Of a stretch of DNA of 64,000 nt, positions 8,804-17,965 are shown one piece after another (the stretch's first letter is position 1; each line of letters begins with the position of its first letter). The translations under genes and the position numbers were made by a program. The notes beneath the pieces were generated by a model, which was given only the letters and a program-made list of their open reading frames with translations, was not told where the DNA came from and searched no databases. The DNA is taken from assembly GCF_027924565.1 (NCBI RefSeq), contig NZ_AP027041.1, forward strand, positions 3,658,001 to 3,722,000, read 5' to 3'. Source of the DNA: Lysobacter auxotrophicus (lineage in GTDB: Bacteria > Pseudomonadota > Gammaproteobacteria > Xanthomonadales > Xanthomonadaceae).

Positions 8804-8999
8804 TTCGTCACCCCGCAAGGGATTTGGACGACACATCTAACCCCGCGATTTCGCGGGGTTTTTTGTTTCTGGGTATCGCCAATAGGGCACGTTTGTCACC
8901 CCTCTGAGCATTTGGCTCACTTCGCCGTGTGCCGGGCCAAGCCGTCCTCTGGCGGGCAACGTAACCCTCCAGATTTGTCACCCCAGCAACGATTTAGAC
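8804..8999. repeat. Three 26-bp direct repeats between tRNA-Met and the recombinase trio
   Basis: Copies lie at 8804-8829, 8892-8917 and 8974-8999. They share TT(C/T)GTCACCCC, six variable bases, then (G/C)ATTT(G/A)G or AG plus two or three bases. Their spacing is 88 and 82 bp. The first begins 10 bp after the end of tRNA-Met. They are candidate binding sites for the recombinases encoded just downstream. Confidence 0.7.
8839..8866 (+). terminator. Intrinsic terminator of tRNA-Met
   Basis: A perfect 10-bp GC-rich stem (8839-8848 with 8851-8860) and a short loop are followed by a run of T residues. It lies 45 bp after the tRNA. Confidence 0.85.
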
Positions 9000-9065
9000 C
9001 GGGCTCGCTGCCCACCCGACTCGGGGTCATGGACTGGCACCAAGCGTGGCGAACGCGCCTGAGCG

Positions 9066-9106
9066 ATTGACGTAAAACCCTCCCGATTGACGTGCCGCAT
9101 TGACGT
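9066..9106. repeat. Three ATTGACGT short direct repeats
   Basis: Copies of ATTGACGT occur at 9066-9073, 9086-9093 and 9099-9106; the second and third extend to ATTGACGTGCCG. They lie about 100 bp before the first recombinase gene, so they could be operator or recombinase/accessory-factor sites. Confidence 0.6.
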
Positions 9107-9206
9107 GCCGGGGCAATGGCTCCCAAGCCTTCCCGCCAGAAATATTCCCAACACCCCCTCACGCAGGGGGGGTTAGCGTGATCGCACGTGCCGCCGGACG
9201 GCCAAC

Positions 9207-11258
9207 ATGTCCCTCATGGACATGCCCCTCACCCCCATCCTCAAACGCCTGTCGTCGTCAGGACGGCCTTTCGCTGAGACCGACGCCGCCTTCCTGAAGG
9301 GCGCACTGCGCGGACTCATCCGGGTCTGCACAGGCCGCCCCCCGCTCGTGCGGTTGCTAGGCCTTGACGTTGACCATTGCGTGGACGCGTCAGTGGAGGA
9401 GCTGCCCGGAGACCCGCGCGGTCTTGTCATGGGGCGAATGGATGAAGAGCCGGTCCTGTCGATGCTGGTCGTGCTCGCCTGCAGCCCGCCATCTGCACGA
9501 ATCGATCGTCTGGCCGCCGTCCTGATACGAGCATGGCTTCGCGCACCCGACAGCACGGCGGCCGGCGCCGGAACCAAAAACACCGCCGACGCCGGCTTCC
9601 GCTATATCCGCCAGTGGGCAACCGGGTATCGCTCCTTGGGCAGCCTCCGGGATAAAGACAGTCGACCATACGTGCTCGCACTCCAGACCCTTCGCGGCAA
9701 GCGGGAACCTATCCAGCGCATCCGCGGCCAGCGTCAGCCCACGACTGCTCCGGTAACGCCAGAGCCCACCCAAGCGGGCGCCCGCGCCAAGCAGCGCCTT
9801 TGGAGGGGTGTTCGCGCCCGCACTAGGCCGCTAACCCTCCGCCGAATTCTTGGCAGTGGTCGCAGCCACCTGTTTGCTGCCCGGGCACGACACGCCAGCG
9901 GCCATGTCCTTCCGTTCGGGTCGCGATCACTGATCCAGCCCTATGACCGCGCCCGGCTGCGGGAGTACTTGCCTGACGCCCCGCTCAATGACCAGGCCGT
10001 CATCGCAGCAGTGTTGCTTAGTGGTCAGCAGCCCGAGCAGCTCACCGAATTGCGGATCGCTCCCGACGTGAGCGCTGCGACAGCAATGGATTCAGGCGCC
10101 TGTCTCGTGATCGAACCCTTTGGGCTCGTGGTTCCCAATCGCGTCAATGGGGCGCTGCCCAAGCCGAACGGTCATGAGAAGCCTGCAACTCACATTTACC
10201 TTCCACTTCCGTACGCGAAGAGTGGGGTTGCTGAAGCACTGCATAAGCACGCCTCGTCGCGGATCGGGGGTGTGTTGTTCACTGCTGAAGAGGTCGTCCA
10301 GTGCCGTAAGCGTCTGCGTGCCTACGCCTCCTCGGTCAATAGCAGCCTGCGTCTCGAACGCCTGTCCCGTGAACTGCTCGTCGCTGGATTCGATGTCACG
10401 GAGCGACGTGCGTTCGAGTACTACCTGCGGTCGGCGAGATCCATCGAACCGGCGTTCGCTGCGGACCTCCACTACGCGGTGCATGACGGCATTGAGATGC
10501 AGGAAACTTTTGCCAAGGCCCTCGCGTTGGTCGGGGAGCGCTACGGCACCGAACTTTGCCCCGATGTCGTGGCGCCCTGCCCGATCGAAGGCTCCATCGG
10601 CAGCCGCTTCTGTCCTCCGCCCGAAGACATCGCCACGTTCGTCGATGATCTCAAGAAGGCTTTGCCGCCCTTGCGGAGGGGTCGGACGGATCTCGCCGAA
10701 CTCATCAAGTTCCACAACGCGTTTACCCACTATGTCATGGCCATGTTCATGACGGCGTCCGGCATTCGCCCGTTCGCTCTTGGATTCCCTGCCCTCCGGC
10801 CCGTCAACAACACCTGGCTGGTTAACGAGAAACCGCAGGGTGGATCCTCGGCGCGGTTGCTTCCGGTCCCGAAGCTCGCGGTACGTCAATGGCAGCAGTA
10901 TCAGCGCCACCGCGAGTTCGTGATCAAGACGCTCAAACTCAGTAATGCCCCGCTGTGGTTCCAGCTGGAAGGTTCAAGCCCTACGGTTCGGGCAGTCAGT
11001 CCCGCCTCGTGGCGAAAGATCATGGCGCCAGCGGCGGCGAACGCGCTGCGCCATTCGCTTCCTAATGAGTTGCGCCGTCGCGGCGTGCCCGGCGAACGCA
11101 TCGGCTTGCTTATGGGACATCACGCCCAAGGGTGTGAGCCGGGATATCCGTGGAGTGCGATCGAAATCACCTGGAGCGCTGACGAAGTTCAGGCGCTTGA
11201 AGCAGTTTTGGCGGCTGCCGGCTTCGAAGAATGTAAGGGTTATCGCAGTGCGGCTTAA
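9207..11258 (+). CDS. Large tyrosine recombinase-like protein, first gene of a trio
   Basis: The 683-residue protein is much longer than a standard ~350-residue integrase. The last ~150 residues carry a recognisable tyrosine recombinase core: GIRPFALGF (first Arg), NALRHSLPNEL (box II) and GHH followed nine residues later by GY, which fits the catalytic Tyr. In box II the usual His of HxxR is replaced by Asn. The N-terminal ~500 residues match nothing I recognise. The second recombinase starts 11 bp before its stop, so the genes form an operon. Three-gene tyrosine recombinase sets of this type (as in Tn554 TnpABC) move elements together; that role here is inference. No strong ribosome binding site supports the ATG. 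Confidence 0.7.
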   Translation: MSLMDMPLTPILKRLSSSGRPFAETDAAFLKGALRGLIRVCTGRPPLVRLLGLDVDHCVDASVEELPGDPRGLVMGRMDEEPVLSMLVVLACSPPSARIDRLAAVLIRAWLRAPDSTAAGAGTKNTADAGFRYIRQWATGYRSLGSLRDKDSRPYVLALQTLRGKREPIQRIRGQRQPTTAPVTPEPTQAGARAKQRLWRGVRARTRPLTLRRILGSGRSHLFAARARHASGHVLPFGSRSLIQPYDRARLREYLPDAPLNDQAVIAAVLLSGQQPEQLTELRIAPDVSAATAMDSGACLVIEPFGLVVPNRVNGALPKPNGHEKPATHIYLPLPYAKSGVAEALHKHASSRIGGVLFTAEEVVQCRKRLRAYASSVNSSLRLERLSRELLVAGFDVTERRAFEYYLRSARSIEPAFAADLHYAVHDGIEMQETFAKALALVGERYGTELCPDVVAPCPIEGSIGSRFCPPPEDIATFVDDLKKALPPLRRGRTDLAELIKFHNAFTHYVMAMFMTASGIRPFALGFPALRPVNNTWLVNEKPQGGSSARLLPVPKLAVRQWQQYQRHREFVIKTLKLSNAPLWFQLEGSSPTVRAVSPASWRKIMAPAAANALRHSLPNELRRRGVPGERIGLLMGHHAQGCEPGYPWSAIEITWSADEVQALEAVLAAAGFEECKGYRSAA

Positions 11259-13578
11259 ACCTGATGCCAAGCACCCTCCCAAGCGGAAGGCCACTCTCCC
11301 GGAACTCCGCGAAAGGCTCATCACGGCCATATCGGTTCGGGCTGATGCTGGCTTCTCGGCTTGGACGCCAGAGCTTCAAAACCTTACGCTCGAAGACGTA
11401 GGCATCCATGCACTTCCCACGAAGGATCGGAAGTTCGTGTTCAACGAACTTAGCCGACTGCTTGCCGAAGGTGCGCAGGAAGGTTGGTGGACCTACCCGG
11501 AGTTAGACTCCGCGTCCAGCCGGACGCGCCGCGTGCGCCATGCAACACCCGCCCATCGAAGACTGCTTGCTGAAGCTGAGCACCTCCGCGCAGCTATCGC
11601 TGCAGGTTTGGGCGACCTGTTGGCCTCAGAAGATCCCGATGTGCTGATGGGAGGACTGATCCTGAATGCGGCGCTCGTAGGCGCTGTTGTGCACTCGGAC
11701 TTCCTCAGCCAGCTCACCGAACTGCCTCATCGGCGAGAACTACTTCAAGAAGCGGGAGGGAGCGCTTCGATTGCTTTCCAGATCGCCCGCGCCGGATCGC
11801 CAAACCATCGGGGCCGCCGCAAGCAGGCTTCTGAGCAAAGCGACGAACCACCCGCAGAGGAGCCTGCGTCCAACGTTCGCCGCTGGACGCCCGACGACGC
11901 CAGCGCACTCCTTCTAGCCCGGCTCTTCGGGTTTGCGCCGACACGCGAGCGGCCATCCCCGGACCGCTTTCTAAGTGCCGCGTGCGCGCGACTCGGCCGA
12001 ACCGCATTGACCATGAAGCAGGTAGTTCGACATGCGAGCGCCTGGTGGGCGAGCCGCCTGCCGCCGATCCTGTACGAGTACGTCTCAGATCCACGAGTCG
12101 CACCCTCATTGCCCCACTCCGCATGGCAACGGCTGCTAACTGGCCGGCCGGCCTTGGCGGAGGCGCCGAGACCCAGCTCCGTGACTGAAGGATTGCGCAT
12201 TGCGCGCCTCGGCAGCATGTCGCCATCGCAGGCGCCTGCACAGCTCATGGAACAGCAGCGCGCATGTCGAGGCCTGGTTGCCGCGCTGGGCAAGGGCCCA
12301 GACAAGCAAGTGCCTAAGCCCTCCGAGCTGGTCGAGCGATTGGAGAAGTGGCGGCATGAGTTCGGCCACATTGACGGATGGCCAGCCCTATTCGAGTGCT
12401 GGGCACGTCATGTCGTTACTACCGGTAGCGCGATCGGCATGAAATTGCACCGCGCGGGGCTACAGCGTTACCTCCAAGGCTTTGGCGACCGGTGGCTAAA
12501 GGTGCTCCACGATCTCGATCCGTGGTCGATAGTCCAAGATCCGGCACATTTCGCCAATGACATCTCCGACCGACTAGAACAGTTGCGTCACGACTTGAGC
12601 GGCTTGCAGCAAGCCGGCGTTCCTCGAGCTGGCTTGCAGGCATTCTTGGCCTACGTTACCGCCATCGGCGGACCGAGGATTGAGCTCGACAGCGAATGGA
12701 GATCAGTGGTTTCCGTCGGACGAGTTGACGTCAACATCGTCACGCCTGGCGAGTATGAGCAGTTGCTGTGCTGGCTAAGCGAAGTCGCCGGCGCGGATAG
12801 GTTCGGAGCGCTGCGAAACCAGGTGCTAACTATCCTGGCGTACCGCATAGGACCCCGCTGGGAGGAGTTGCAGACCCGGCAGCGCCGCGATCTGATGCTC
12901 ACCACGAACCCCGACGGCAGCCTGTGCGGAATCCTGGATATCCGCGTCAACCGCTGGTTTGCAGGCAAGACATCCAAAGCGCTCAGGCGACTGCCGCTTG
13001 AGCAGTTCCTGACGCCCGATGAAATGCGTGTGCTGCAGGAGTACCTGGCGTTGCTTGACCGGGACGATGTTCGTCCCGCCGAATTGCTTTTTGCAAATCG
13101 TGAAACTGGAGGTACACCGCCAAACGTCCGCGATACGCACGACGTCATACAGAGGGGAATGCGCCTGCTCTCTGGCGACGGGAGTCTAGTGTTTCACCAC
13201 CTACGCCATTCAGCCGCCTCCTTCATTTCCCTCCGCATCTTCACGGACGAGATCGAAGACCCCAGCGCACTTGAATGGATCAATGGGTACGCGCGCATTA
13301 GTGCTCGTGGACTCGGCGTAGCGGAGAAGCCGTACGCCGAAATCCTGTCCGGACGCCGGGCCGAACATGGCTCGCGCTCCCAGTTAGTCCGTGCACTGCT
13401 GGGCCATATCGACCCAACGACGTCGATGCATAGTTATGTGCACTTCATGGACGTGATCCTCGCCCAGTACGCCAAGCGGTTGGCGCCCGCCATCCCCATC
13501 GCAGTTCGCGCTCGGCTGGACGGTATCAAGCGAAAGTCCGTCGTCCGCCGCGACATCCGTGCGCGCCAGCGCGCTTGA
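11248..13578 (+). CDS. Large tyrosine recombinase, second gene of a trio
   Basis: The 776-residue protein has a complete C-terminal tyrosine recombinase catalytic set: YRIGPRWEELQ (Arg I), VFHHLRHSAAS (HxxR box), ALLGHIDPTTSMHSYVHF (LGH and the catalytic Tyr). The first ~550 residues form a long unrecognised region with a Cys-poor, helical look. The GTG at 11248 is chosen because it overlaps the stop of the first recombinase; the frame remains open upstream but there it only shadows that gene. It is the most convincing active member of the trio. Confidence 0.75.
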   Translation: MRLKPDAKHPPKRKATLPELRERLITAISVRADAGFSAWTPELQNLTLEDVGIHALPTKDRKFVFNELSRLLAEGAQEGWWTYPELDSASSRTRRVRHATPAHRRLLAEAEHLRAAIAAGLGDLLASEDPDVLMGGLILNAALVGAVVHSDFLSQLTELPHRRELLQEAGGSASIAFQIARAGSPNHRGRRKQASEQSDEPPAEEPASNVRRWTPDDASALLLARLFGFAPTRERPSPDRFLSAACARLGRTALTMKQVVRHASAWWASRLPPILYEYVSDPRVAPSLPHSAWQRLLTGRPALAEAPRPSSVTEGLRIARLGSMSPSQAPAQLMEQQRACRGLVAALGKGPDKQVPKPSELVERLEKWRHEFGHIDGWPALFECWARHVVTTGSAIGMKLHRAGLQRYLQGFGDRWLKVLHDLDPWSIVQDPAHFANDISDRLEQLRHDLSGLQQAGVPRAGLQAFLAYVTAIGGPRIELDSEWRSVVSVGRVDVNIVTPGEYEQLLCWLSEVAGADRFGALRNQVLTILAYRIGPRWEELQTRQRRDLMLTTNPDGSLCGILDIRVNRWFAGKTSKALRRLPLEQFLTPDEMRVLQEYLALLDRDDVRPAELLFANRETGGTPPNVRDTHDVIQRGMRLLSGDGSLVFHHLRHSAASFISLRIFTDEIEDPSALEWINGYARISARGLGVAEKPYAEILSGRRAEHGSRSQLVRALLGHIDPTTSMHSYVHFMDVILAQYAKRLAPAIPIAVRARLDGIKRKSVVRRDIRARQRA

Positions 13579-13590
13579 GTCGCCAACCGC

Positions 13591-14190
13591 ATGGACAAGG
13601 CAGTGAGCCGCGCGAAGGGGGCCTTGGCCACGATAGCTTCGCGCGCTCCCATGTCGCGCCGGCGAAAGTCGCACTCGCCCGCCGCACGCACACCAGCTCC
13701 TGCCGAGACTTTGGAGTCAGATGCAGACGGATCCATGGGGAGCGATGACTATCGCGCCGGCGAAGTCGACCAGCTAGAAGCCATGCTTGTGGCGCAGGCG
13801 CCAAGCGACGCCTCAGTCGCCCGGGCGCTTACGGCATACCGGGCGATGCCTTCTGCACCTAAGGCAATCCTCTCGGAGCTATACCGGGATCTGCGGCTTT
13901 TTTTCTCCAACCCTGCAAGTCCTGCCGAGCGGGAGTCGGTTGAGAAGCTCATTCATTCGATGAAAGTGTTCAGGGCTGCCAAACGCGACTGGACAGAGAG
14001 CGAAGCTAGAACTGTGCTTCTTGCAGTCCAGGGTGCGGGTTCAGGTGTTACGTTCAAAGTTGCGAGCCACGACGGCTGCCGAAAGGTTCAATGGTTAGCC
14101 AAGGGTCGGAAGAACGAGATAGGCCGCTGGCTGCCGCTATTGATAGTCATCTGCCGTCCGCGAAGCGATGCACGCGATGCAGATCCCTGA
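13591..14190 (+). CDS. Small third protein of the recombinase trio (unknown)
   Basis: A 199-residue protein starting 12 bp after the second recombinase. The N-terminus is basic and low complexity (residues 1-40), followed by a predicted helical region (DQLEAMLVAQAPSDASVARA) and a stretch RDLRLFFSNPASPAERESVE. I see no catalytic motif. Position and size match the small accessory gene (TnpC-like) of three-gene recombinase modules, but sequence alone does not show homology. Confidence 0.55.
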   Translation: MDKAVSRAKGALATIASRAPMSRRRKSHSPAARTPAPAETLESDADGSMGSDDYRAGEVDQLEAMLVAQAPSDASVARALTAYRAMPSAPKAILSELYRDLRLFFSNPASPAERESVEKLIHSMKVFRAAKRDWTESEARTVLLAVQGAGSGVTFKVASHDGCRKVQWLAKGRKNEIGRWLPLLIVICRPRSDARDADP

Positions 14191-14321
14191 TGTGCCAGTG
14201 ATCCGACGGCAAATATTCCAAAAGAGCAAGGTTGACCTCGTGCGGATAACTTTGGAATCGAGCTCCCCATGAGATCAAGGAAGGACGCGAAGCGACGTGC
14301 TTCGCCTCACCGGGAATTCGA

Positions 14322-15377
14322 ATGAAAGTAGACGTTACGTGGAACATGGCCTTGCCCGCCTCAGGTTCGATCGATTGGCAGCCACAGCCTGCAACTTCCC
14401 TACCCTCGCTGACGCACCCGCCAATGACGCAGACCCCGACCTTTGAAGAGTTCTTCCACGAATGGCGAATGGAGAAATTGCCTGAGTGGCGCCGCCTGCA
14501 TATCCAGGGGGTGAATGACATTGCAAGTAAGCACCTGCTCCCCTGGTTCGGGGCAATGCAGCTGAGTCGGATCGGCCGCGCGGACGTCATGAAGTTCAGA
14601 GCCCACTTGGCGAAGCTGCCAGGCCACCGTGGGCGCACTTTGTCGGCGTCCCGCATCAACAAGATCCTCGTCATCCTTGGCCAGGCAATGGGAGAGGCGG
14701 CCAACCGCCATGGTTTCCAGAGCCCACTTGCAGGGATTAGGAAGCTTAAGTCTCAGAGGCCGGAGGTTCAGCCGTTTACTCTGGAAGAAGTGCGCCGCCT
14801 TTGCGACGAGGTGCGTCCGGACTACCGCGACTACCTTGTTTGTCGCTTCTTCACCGGAATGCGGACCGGCGAGATCAACGGGCTTAAGTGGGGCCGCGTG
14901 GATCTCGAGCGCAACGTCGTACTGGTTAGGGAAACGTTCTCGGCGGGAGAAACGGAGGAGAACGCAAAGAGCGAGCACTCCATTCGTGACATTCCGATGC
15001 TGCCTCCTGTCAGGGAGGTGTTGCTTGAGCGTCATGCCGTCGCACGACCTCTGGGTACGGACTATGTCTTCGCGTCTCCGCGCGGAGGCCCGATTGATGC
15101 AAAGAACTTCACCAATCGCGTTTTCTACCCGTTGCTTGATCGCCTCGGAATCGCCCGTCGCCGTCCTTACCAGACCCGGCACACGACTGCGACCGTCTTG
15201 CTGGCAGCCGGCGAGAACCCGGAATGGATCGCCCGATTCCTTGGCCATGTGAACACTGAGATGTTGTTCACTGTGTACTCGCGCTACGTTCCGAACTTGA
15301 CCCGGCGCGATGGCGCAGCGGTGTCAGCGTTGTTGGCGAGGAGTTCAACTGACCCCGAAAGTAAGGAGCAATTCTGA
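14322..15377 (+). CDS. Tyrosine recombinase / phage-type integrase
   Basis: The 351-residue protein is a normal-size integrase. It has an N-terminal SAM-like core-binding domain (FEEFFHEWRMEKLPEWRRLH, residues ~40-60), and a catalytic domain with GMRTGEINGLKWG (Arg I), QTRHTTATVLL (box II), RFLGH and the VYSRYVP Tyr. The Q in place of the usual H of box II is common in this integrase type. A later ATG at 14424 is possible as start. It is separate from the recombinase trio and probably belongs to a second element whose cargo lies to its right. Its stop overlaps a 45-residue ORF (ATGA). Confidence 0.85.
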   Translation: MKVDVTWNMALPASGSIDWQPQPATSLPSLTHPPMTQTPTFEEFFHEWRMEKLPEWRRLHIQGVNDIASKHLLPWFGAMQLSRIGRADVMKFRAHLAKLPGHRGRTLSASRINKILVILGQAMGEAANRHGFQSPLAGIRKLKSQRPEVQPFTLEEVRRLCDEVRPDYRDYLVCRFFTGMRTGEINGLKWGRVDLERNVVLVRETFSAGETEENAKSEHSIRDIPMLPPVREVLLERHAVARPLGTDYVFASPRGGPIDAKNFTNRVFYPLLDRLGIARRRPYQTRHTTATVLLAAGENPEWIARFLGHVNTEMLFTVYSRYVPNLTRRDGAAVSALLARSSTDPESKEQF

Positions 15378-15514
15378 TGACGGACTGGATCTCATCACAC
15401 CTGGCTGAGATCGTCTTTGAGCAGATCGTGTGCGCGCTCCTTCGGCGATGTTTGTGTCGGGTAGCTCCGTCATTGCGGCACGGCTTTACCCGCCTCCAGC
15501 GACTATCGAGGTAG
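15377..15514 (+). CDS. Small ORF coupled to the integrase (45 aa, hypothetical)
   Basis: The ATG overlaps the integrase stop codon in an ATGA arrangement and the frame runs for 45 codons to TAG. The product begins MTDWISSHLAEIVFEQ and is otherwise unremarkable. Only the coupling supports it as a gene. Confidence 0.3.
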   Translation: MTDWISSHLAEIVFEQIVCALLRRCLCRVAPSLRHGFTRLQRLSR

Positions 15515-15842
15515 GAGCTCTCGCTCGGGCCTTCCTTCTGAAGGCCCTCTGGGTACCACAGTGCGGTGAGCCTGCCTGGCTCGCGACGACCAGTGCCCCA
15601 CCAGCAACCGCATTACAACGGTAAGCGATTGACTACGTTGATTTTCTAAAGAGATTTTCGACGGCCTGACTCACAACTTGGTCCACTTTTTGGTTGGCTG
15701 GAGCCGCACCAACCCGGACCACACCGGACAACCTCACCTTCGCTTTCGCGCTTGCTGCTGCGCGGGCGCGCTGGTTCACCCTGGACTGTTGGCTCGGAGC
15801 ACGGCGCTATCATAACAACCCCAAACTCGCGATCAGCGGGCC
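15515..15842. other. Intergenic stretch without recognisable gene
   Basis: Short open frames here have no motif, no good ribosome binding site and mixed composition. I see no terminator or clear promoter. It may contain the promoter for the following hypothetical gene. Confidence 0.4.
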
Positions 15843-16982
15843 ATGCTCCACGACGTTGAGTTTAGACAGGGCGCGAGGGAACAGAGATCTCTGCGAGAGT
15901 GGGAGCAGCGGCTGAACATCCCCGCCAGATCGCTGTTGCACCACGCGTCACAAGGGCGGCTGAAACTCCTTGTCCAGCCACCACCCAAGGCCGTGGAGTA
16001 CGCGCTGTTTCGCGTCGATGAAGACGCGATGCCTCTGACCCAAGGACCGTTAATCCGGCTACCCAAAGGCGAGCTCGTCGGTTTTGTCCCAGACGCCCCA
16101 ACTCTGGAAGCGCTTCTTAGCAGCAACCCCGTTGAAATCGAGTCCTTCGATACAGTCATCTGCAACAACCTGAGCTGGGATTGCTTCCGCGGACTTTTTC
16201 CGAGCACGTCCGGCCACACGTTCCGGCCTGTGGGCTGGCGTGCCGGGATATTCCGAATCCTTGATGGGTATGACGCCTCGGACGAGGCAAACGCGGCCGA
16301 TTTGCTTTCAATCGACGGCCGCAGCGTCATACAGGCCAGCTTCGTCGTTCGTCCCGATCACGTTTGCATCCGGGACGCCGATGCAAAAAGGTTCCTCGTC
16401 AACCTGACGTCCTACAGCTTCATTTCAGATCTTTTTGACGGCGGAACGTTCAAAGAAGAACTCCCGCCCTACATCTCCGGAAAGCTGAAAGAGATGATCG
16501 AGGCAAACCAGGTCCTTTGGCGCAAGCACGAGGGGCTGGGAACCGACGAGCGTGTCCGAAAAAGGGCGTTCACCGTCGAGTACTTGAACGATAAATTCCG
16601 TTCGTTCTGTAAAAAGGGCACAAATCCGAATTCCCTCGTAAAGTTTGCGGCTGATGCCTGCGATCCCTCCAGCTTGGCTAAATCGAGGAAGTTGGAGTCG
16701 TCAGTGACGCCGGACATGCTTGCTTTAGTCACTGCCGCCAAGTTGTTTTGGTCCCCCATCAACGTCCAGAACGACAAGCCTGAGACGCACCCAACTCGGG
16801 ACGAAATAGTTGCGTTCCTTCAGTTTATGGGCCTTACCGGAACGAATGCAGCGAGCCATGGCGTAACAATCATCCGGCCCGAGAAGGCGGCCGCCGGGAA
16901 AGTGGGCGAAAGACCTCCGCTTTTCAGTCCCCCCCTCAGACGTTCCCCTCTTATGAGGGCTGGAAGAGCGCCTTTGAAGTGA
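15843..16982 (+). CDS. Hypothetical island protein (379 aa)
   Basis: A soluble protein without a motif I recognise. The N-terminal segment REWEQRLNIPARSLLHHASQ resembles a short helix-turn-helix-like stretch; the middle contains FDTVICNNLSWDCFRGLFP and a later DVCIRDADAKRF-like segment. Because it precedes the AlpA-like gene with a 4-bp overlap (GTGA at 16979) and follows an integrase, it is probably an integrated-element gene expressed with the AlpA-like and DUF3987 genes. Function unknown. Confidence 0.55.
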   Translation: MLHDVEFRQGAREQRSLREWEQRLNIPARSLLHHASQGRLKLLVQPPPKAVEYALFRVDEDAMPLTQGPLIRLPKGELVGFVPDAPTLEALLSSNPVEIESFDTVICNNLSWDCFRGLFPSTSGHTFRPVGWRAGIFRILDGYDASDEANAADLLSIDGRSVIQASFVVRPDHVCIRDADAKRFLVNLTSYSFISDLFDGGTFKEELPPYISGKLKEMIEANQVLWRKHEGLGTDERVRKRAFTVEYLNDKFRSFCKKGTNPNSLVKFAADACDPSSLAKSRKLESSVTPDMLALVTAAKLFWSPINVQNDKPETHPTRDEIVAFLQFMGLTGTNAASHGVTIIRPEKAAAGKVGERPPLFSPPLRRSPLMRAGRAPLK

Positions 16983-17521
16983 AGAACGCGGCCTGCCTGA
17001 AGCAGGCGAACATGTCAAGCGTCACGTTCATAACGGACGACGACGGTCCGAGAACTTCCGACGATGGCCACGCTGCAATGTGCAGCGTCATCTACGAGGT
17101 TTATATGCGTCGCTCCGCCGTAACTGCCCTGGCACCTTACCGGGCCACCCCGCCGAAGTGCGGTGAATCCTCCCTCACTCGGGATGCGCACTACGAAAAC
17201 TTGCGCTGGCTGATCGAAGAACAGGTGCTTGCTCGCCTGGAGGCGATCTTCGAAGGGGTCAAAGCCTTGAAGTCCCGCGAATGCGGGCCTGCGCCGAATC
17301 AGGGCCACGCCATCCGATTGCCCGAAGTTCTGCAGATTCTGGGTATTTCCAAGAGCTGCCTCTACGACCGCCTCAACCCCAAGTCGGCCTCGTACGACCC
17401 GGCTATGCCGCGCCCTTTTAAGTTGGGCACGACCGAGCGTTCGCCGTCGGTGTGGTGGGACTCCTCCGTGATGGCGTACCTGACGTCTCGCGCCCAGCTG
17501 CATCACGGGAACGGAGGCTAA
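16979..17521 (+). CDS. AlpA-like helix-turn-helix regulator
   Basis: The C-terminal part contains an AlpA/MerR-type winged HTH: AIRLPEVLQILGISKSCLYD, then the beta wing region with PFKLG and the VWWDSSVMAYL segment. AlpA-type proteins control excision and integrase expression in P4-like elements. The N-terminal ~100 residues are an unrecognised extension. The start is taken as GTG at 16979 (overlap with the previous stop); an ATG at 17012 is an alternative. It precedes two more genes on the same strand. Confidence 0.7.
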   Translation: MKNAACLKQANMSSVTFITDDDGPRTSDDGHAAMCSVIYEVYMRRSAVTALAPYRATPPKCGESSLTRDAHYENLRWLIEEQVLARLEAIFEGVKALKSRECGPAPNQGHAIRLPEVLQILGISKSCLYDRLNPKSASYDPAMPRPFKLGTTERSPSVWWDSSVMAYLTSRAQLHHGNGG

Positions 17522-17525
17522 GAGC

Positions 17526-17960
17526 ATGACGCACAACAACAACTTCCCGGCCGCAGAAGGCCTTCGGGCTCCGGAGGCCCCTGTCGAAAGGGCCGGCGTG
17601 CAAGCGCTCCAGGACAAGCTCGACCGCCTGCTGGCGAAGGCCAAGCCCTCGAAGCGCGAGCTCGCCCAGCAGTACGTCCGGGACCTTTATCCGAAGCTCG
17701 AGGCCCATCTCGCCAACGGCAAGCTCCTGAAGGACATCCTGGCGGCCTTCAACGAACTGGTCCAAGCCAAGGTCTGCGCCCGCAAGTTCAACGAAATGCT
17801 CGAGCGGGAGCGTGCCCGCCGGGACGCCAGTGGCGAGCCCGTCTGTTGCGTCGCCTGTGGTCACCGTCTGACCTCGGCGGAGCCCAACGACCCCGCCCGC
17901 CCCCACACCAACGGCCCCGTGCGCGAGTCCGCCGACCACTTTCTGGCCCATTCGGAGTAA
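17526..17960 (+). CDS. Hypothetical protein with C-terminal CCxxCGH motif
   Basis: The 144-residue protein has a helical central region (KRELAQQYVRDLYPKLEAHL; KLLKDILAAFNELVQAKVCA) and a short C-terminal CCVACGH motif that might bind a metal. The helical part is vaguely like TraK/MobC-type accessory relaxosome proteins, but this is a weak resemblance. It sits between the AlpA-like gene (4 bp gap) and the DUF3987 gene (5 bp gap), so it is part of the same operon. Confidence 0.55.
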   Translation: MTHNNNFPAAEGLRAPEAPVERAGVQALQDKLDRLLAKAKPSKRELAQQYVRDLYPKLEAHLANGKLLKDILAAFNELVQAKVCARKFNEMLERERARRDASGEPVCCVACGHRLTSAEPNDPARPHTNGPVRESADHFLAHSE

Positions 17961-17965
17961 CCGAC

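Noticed and set aside
15694-15915. 73-residue plus-strand ORF before the hypothetical gene at 15843
   Set aside because: It overlaps that longer gene in another frame and has no supporting signal.
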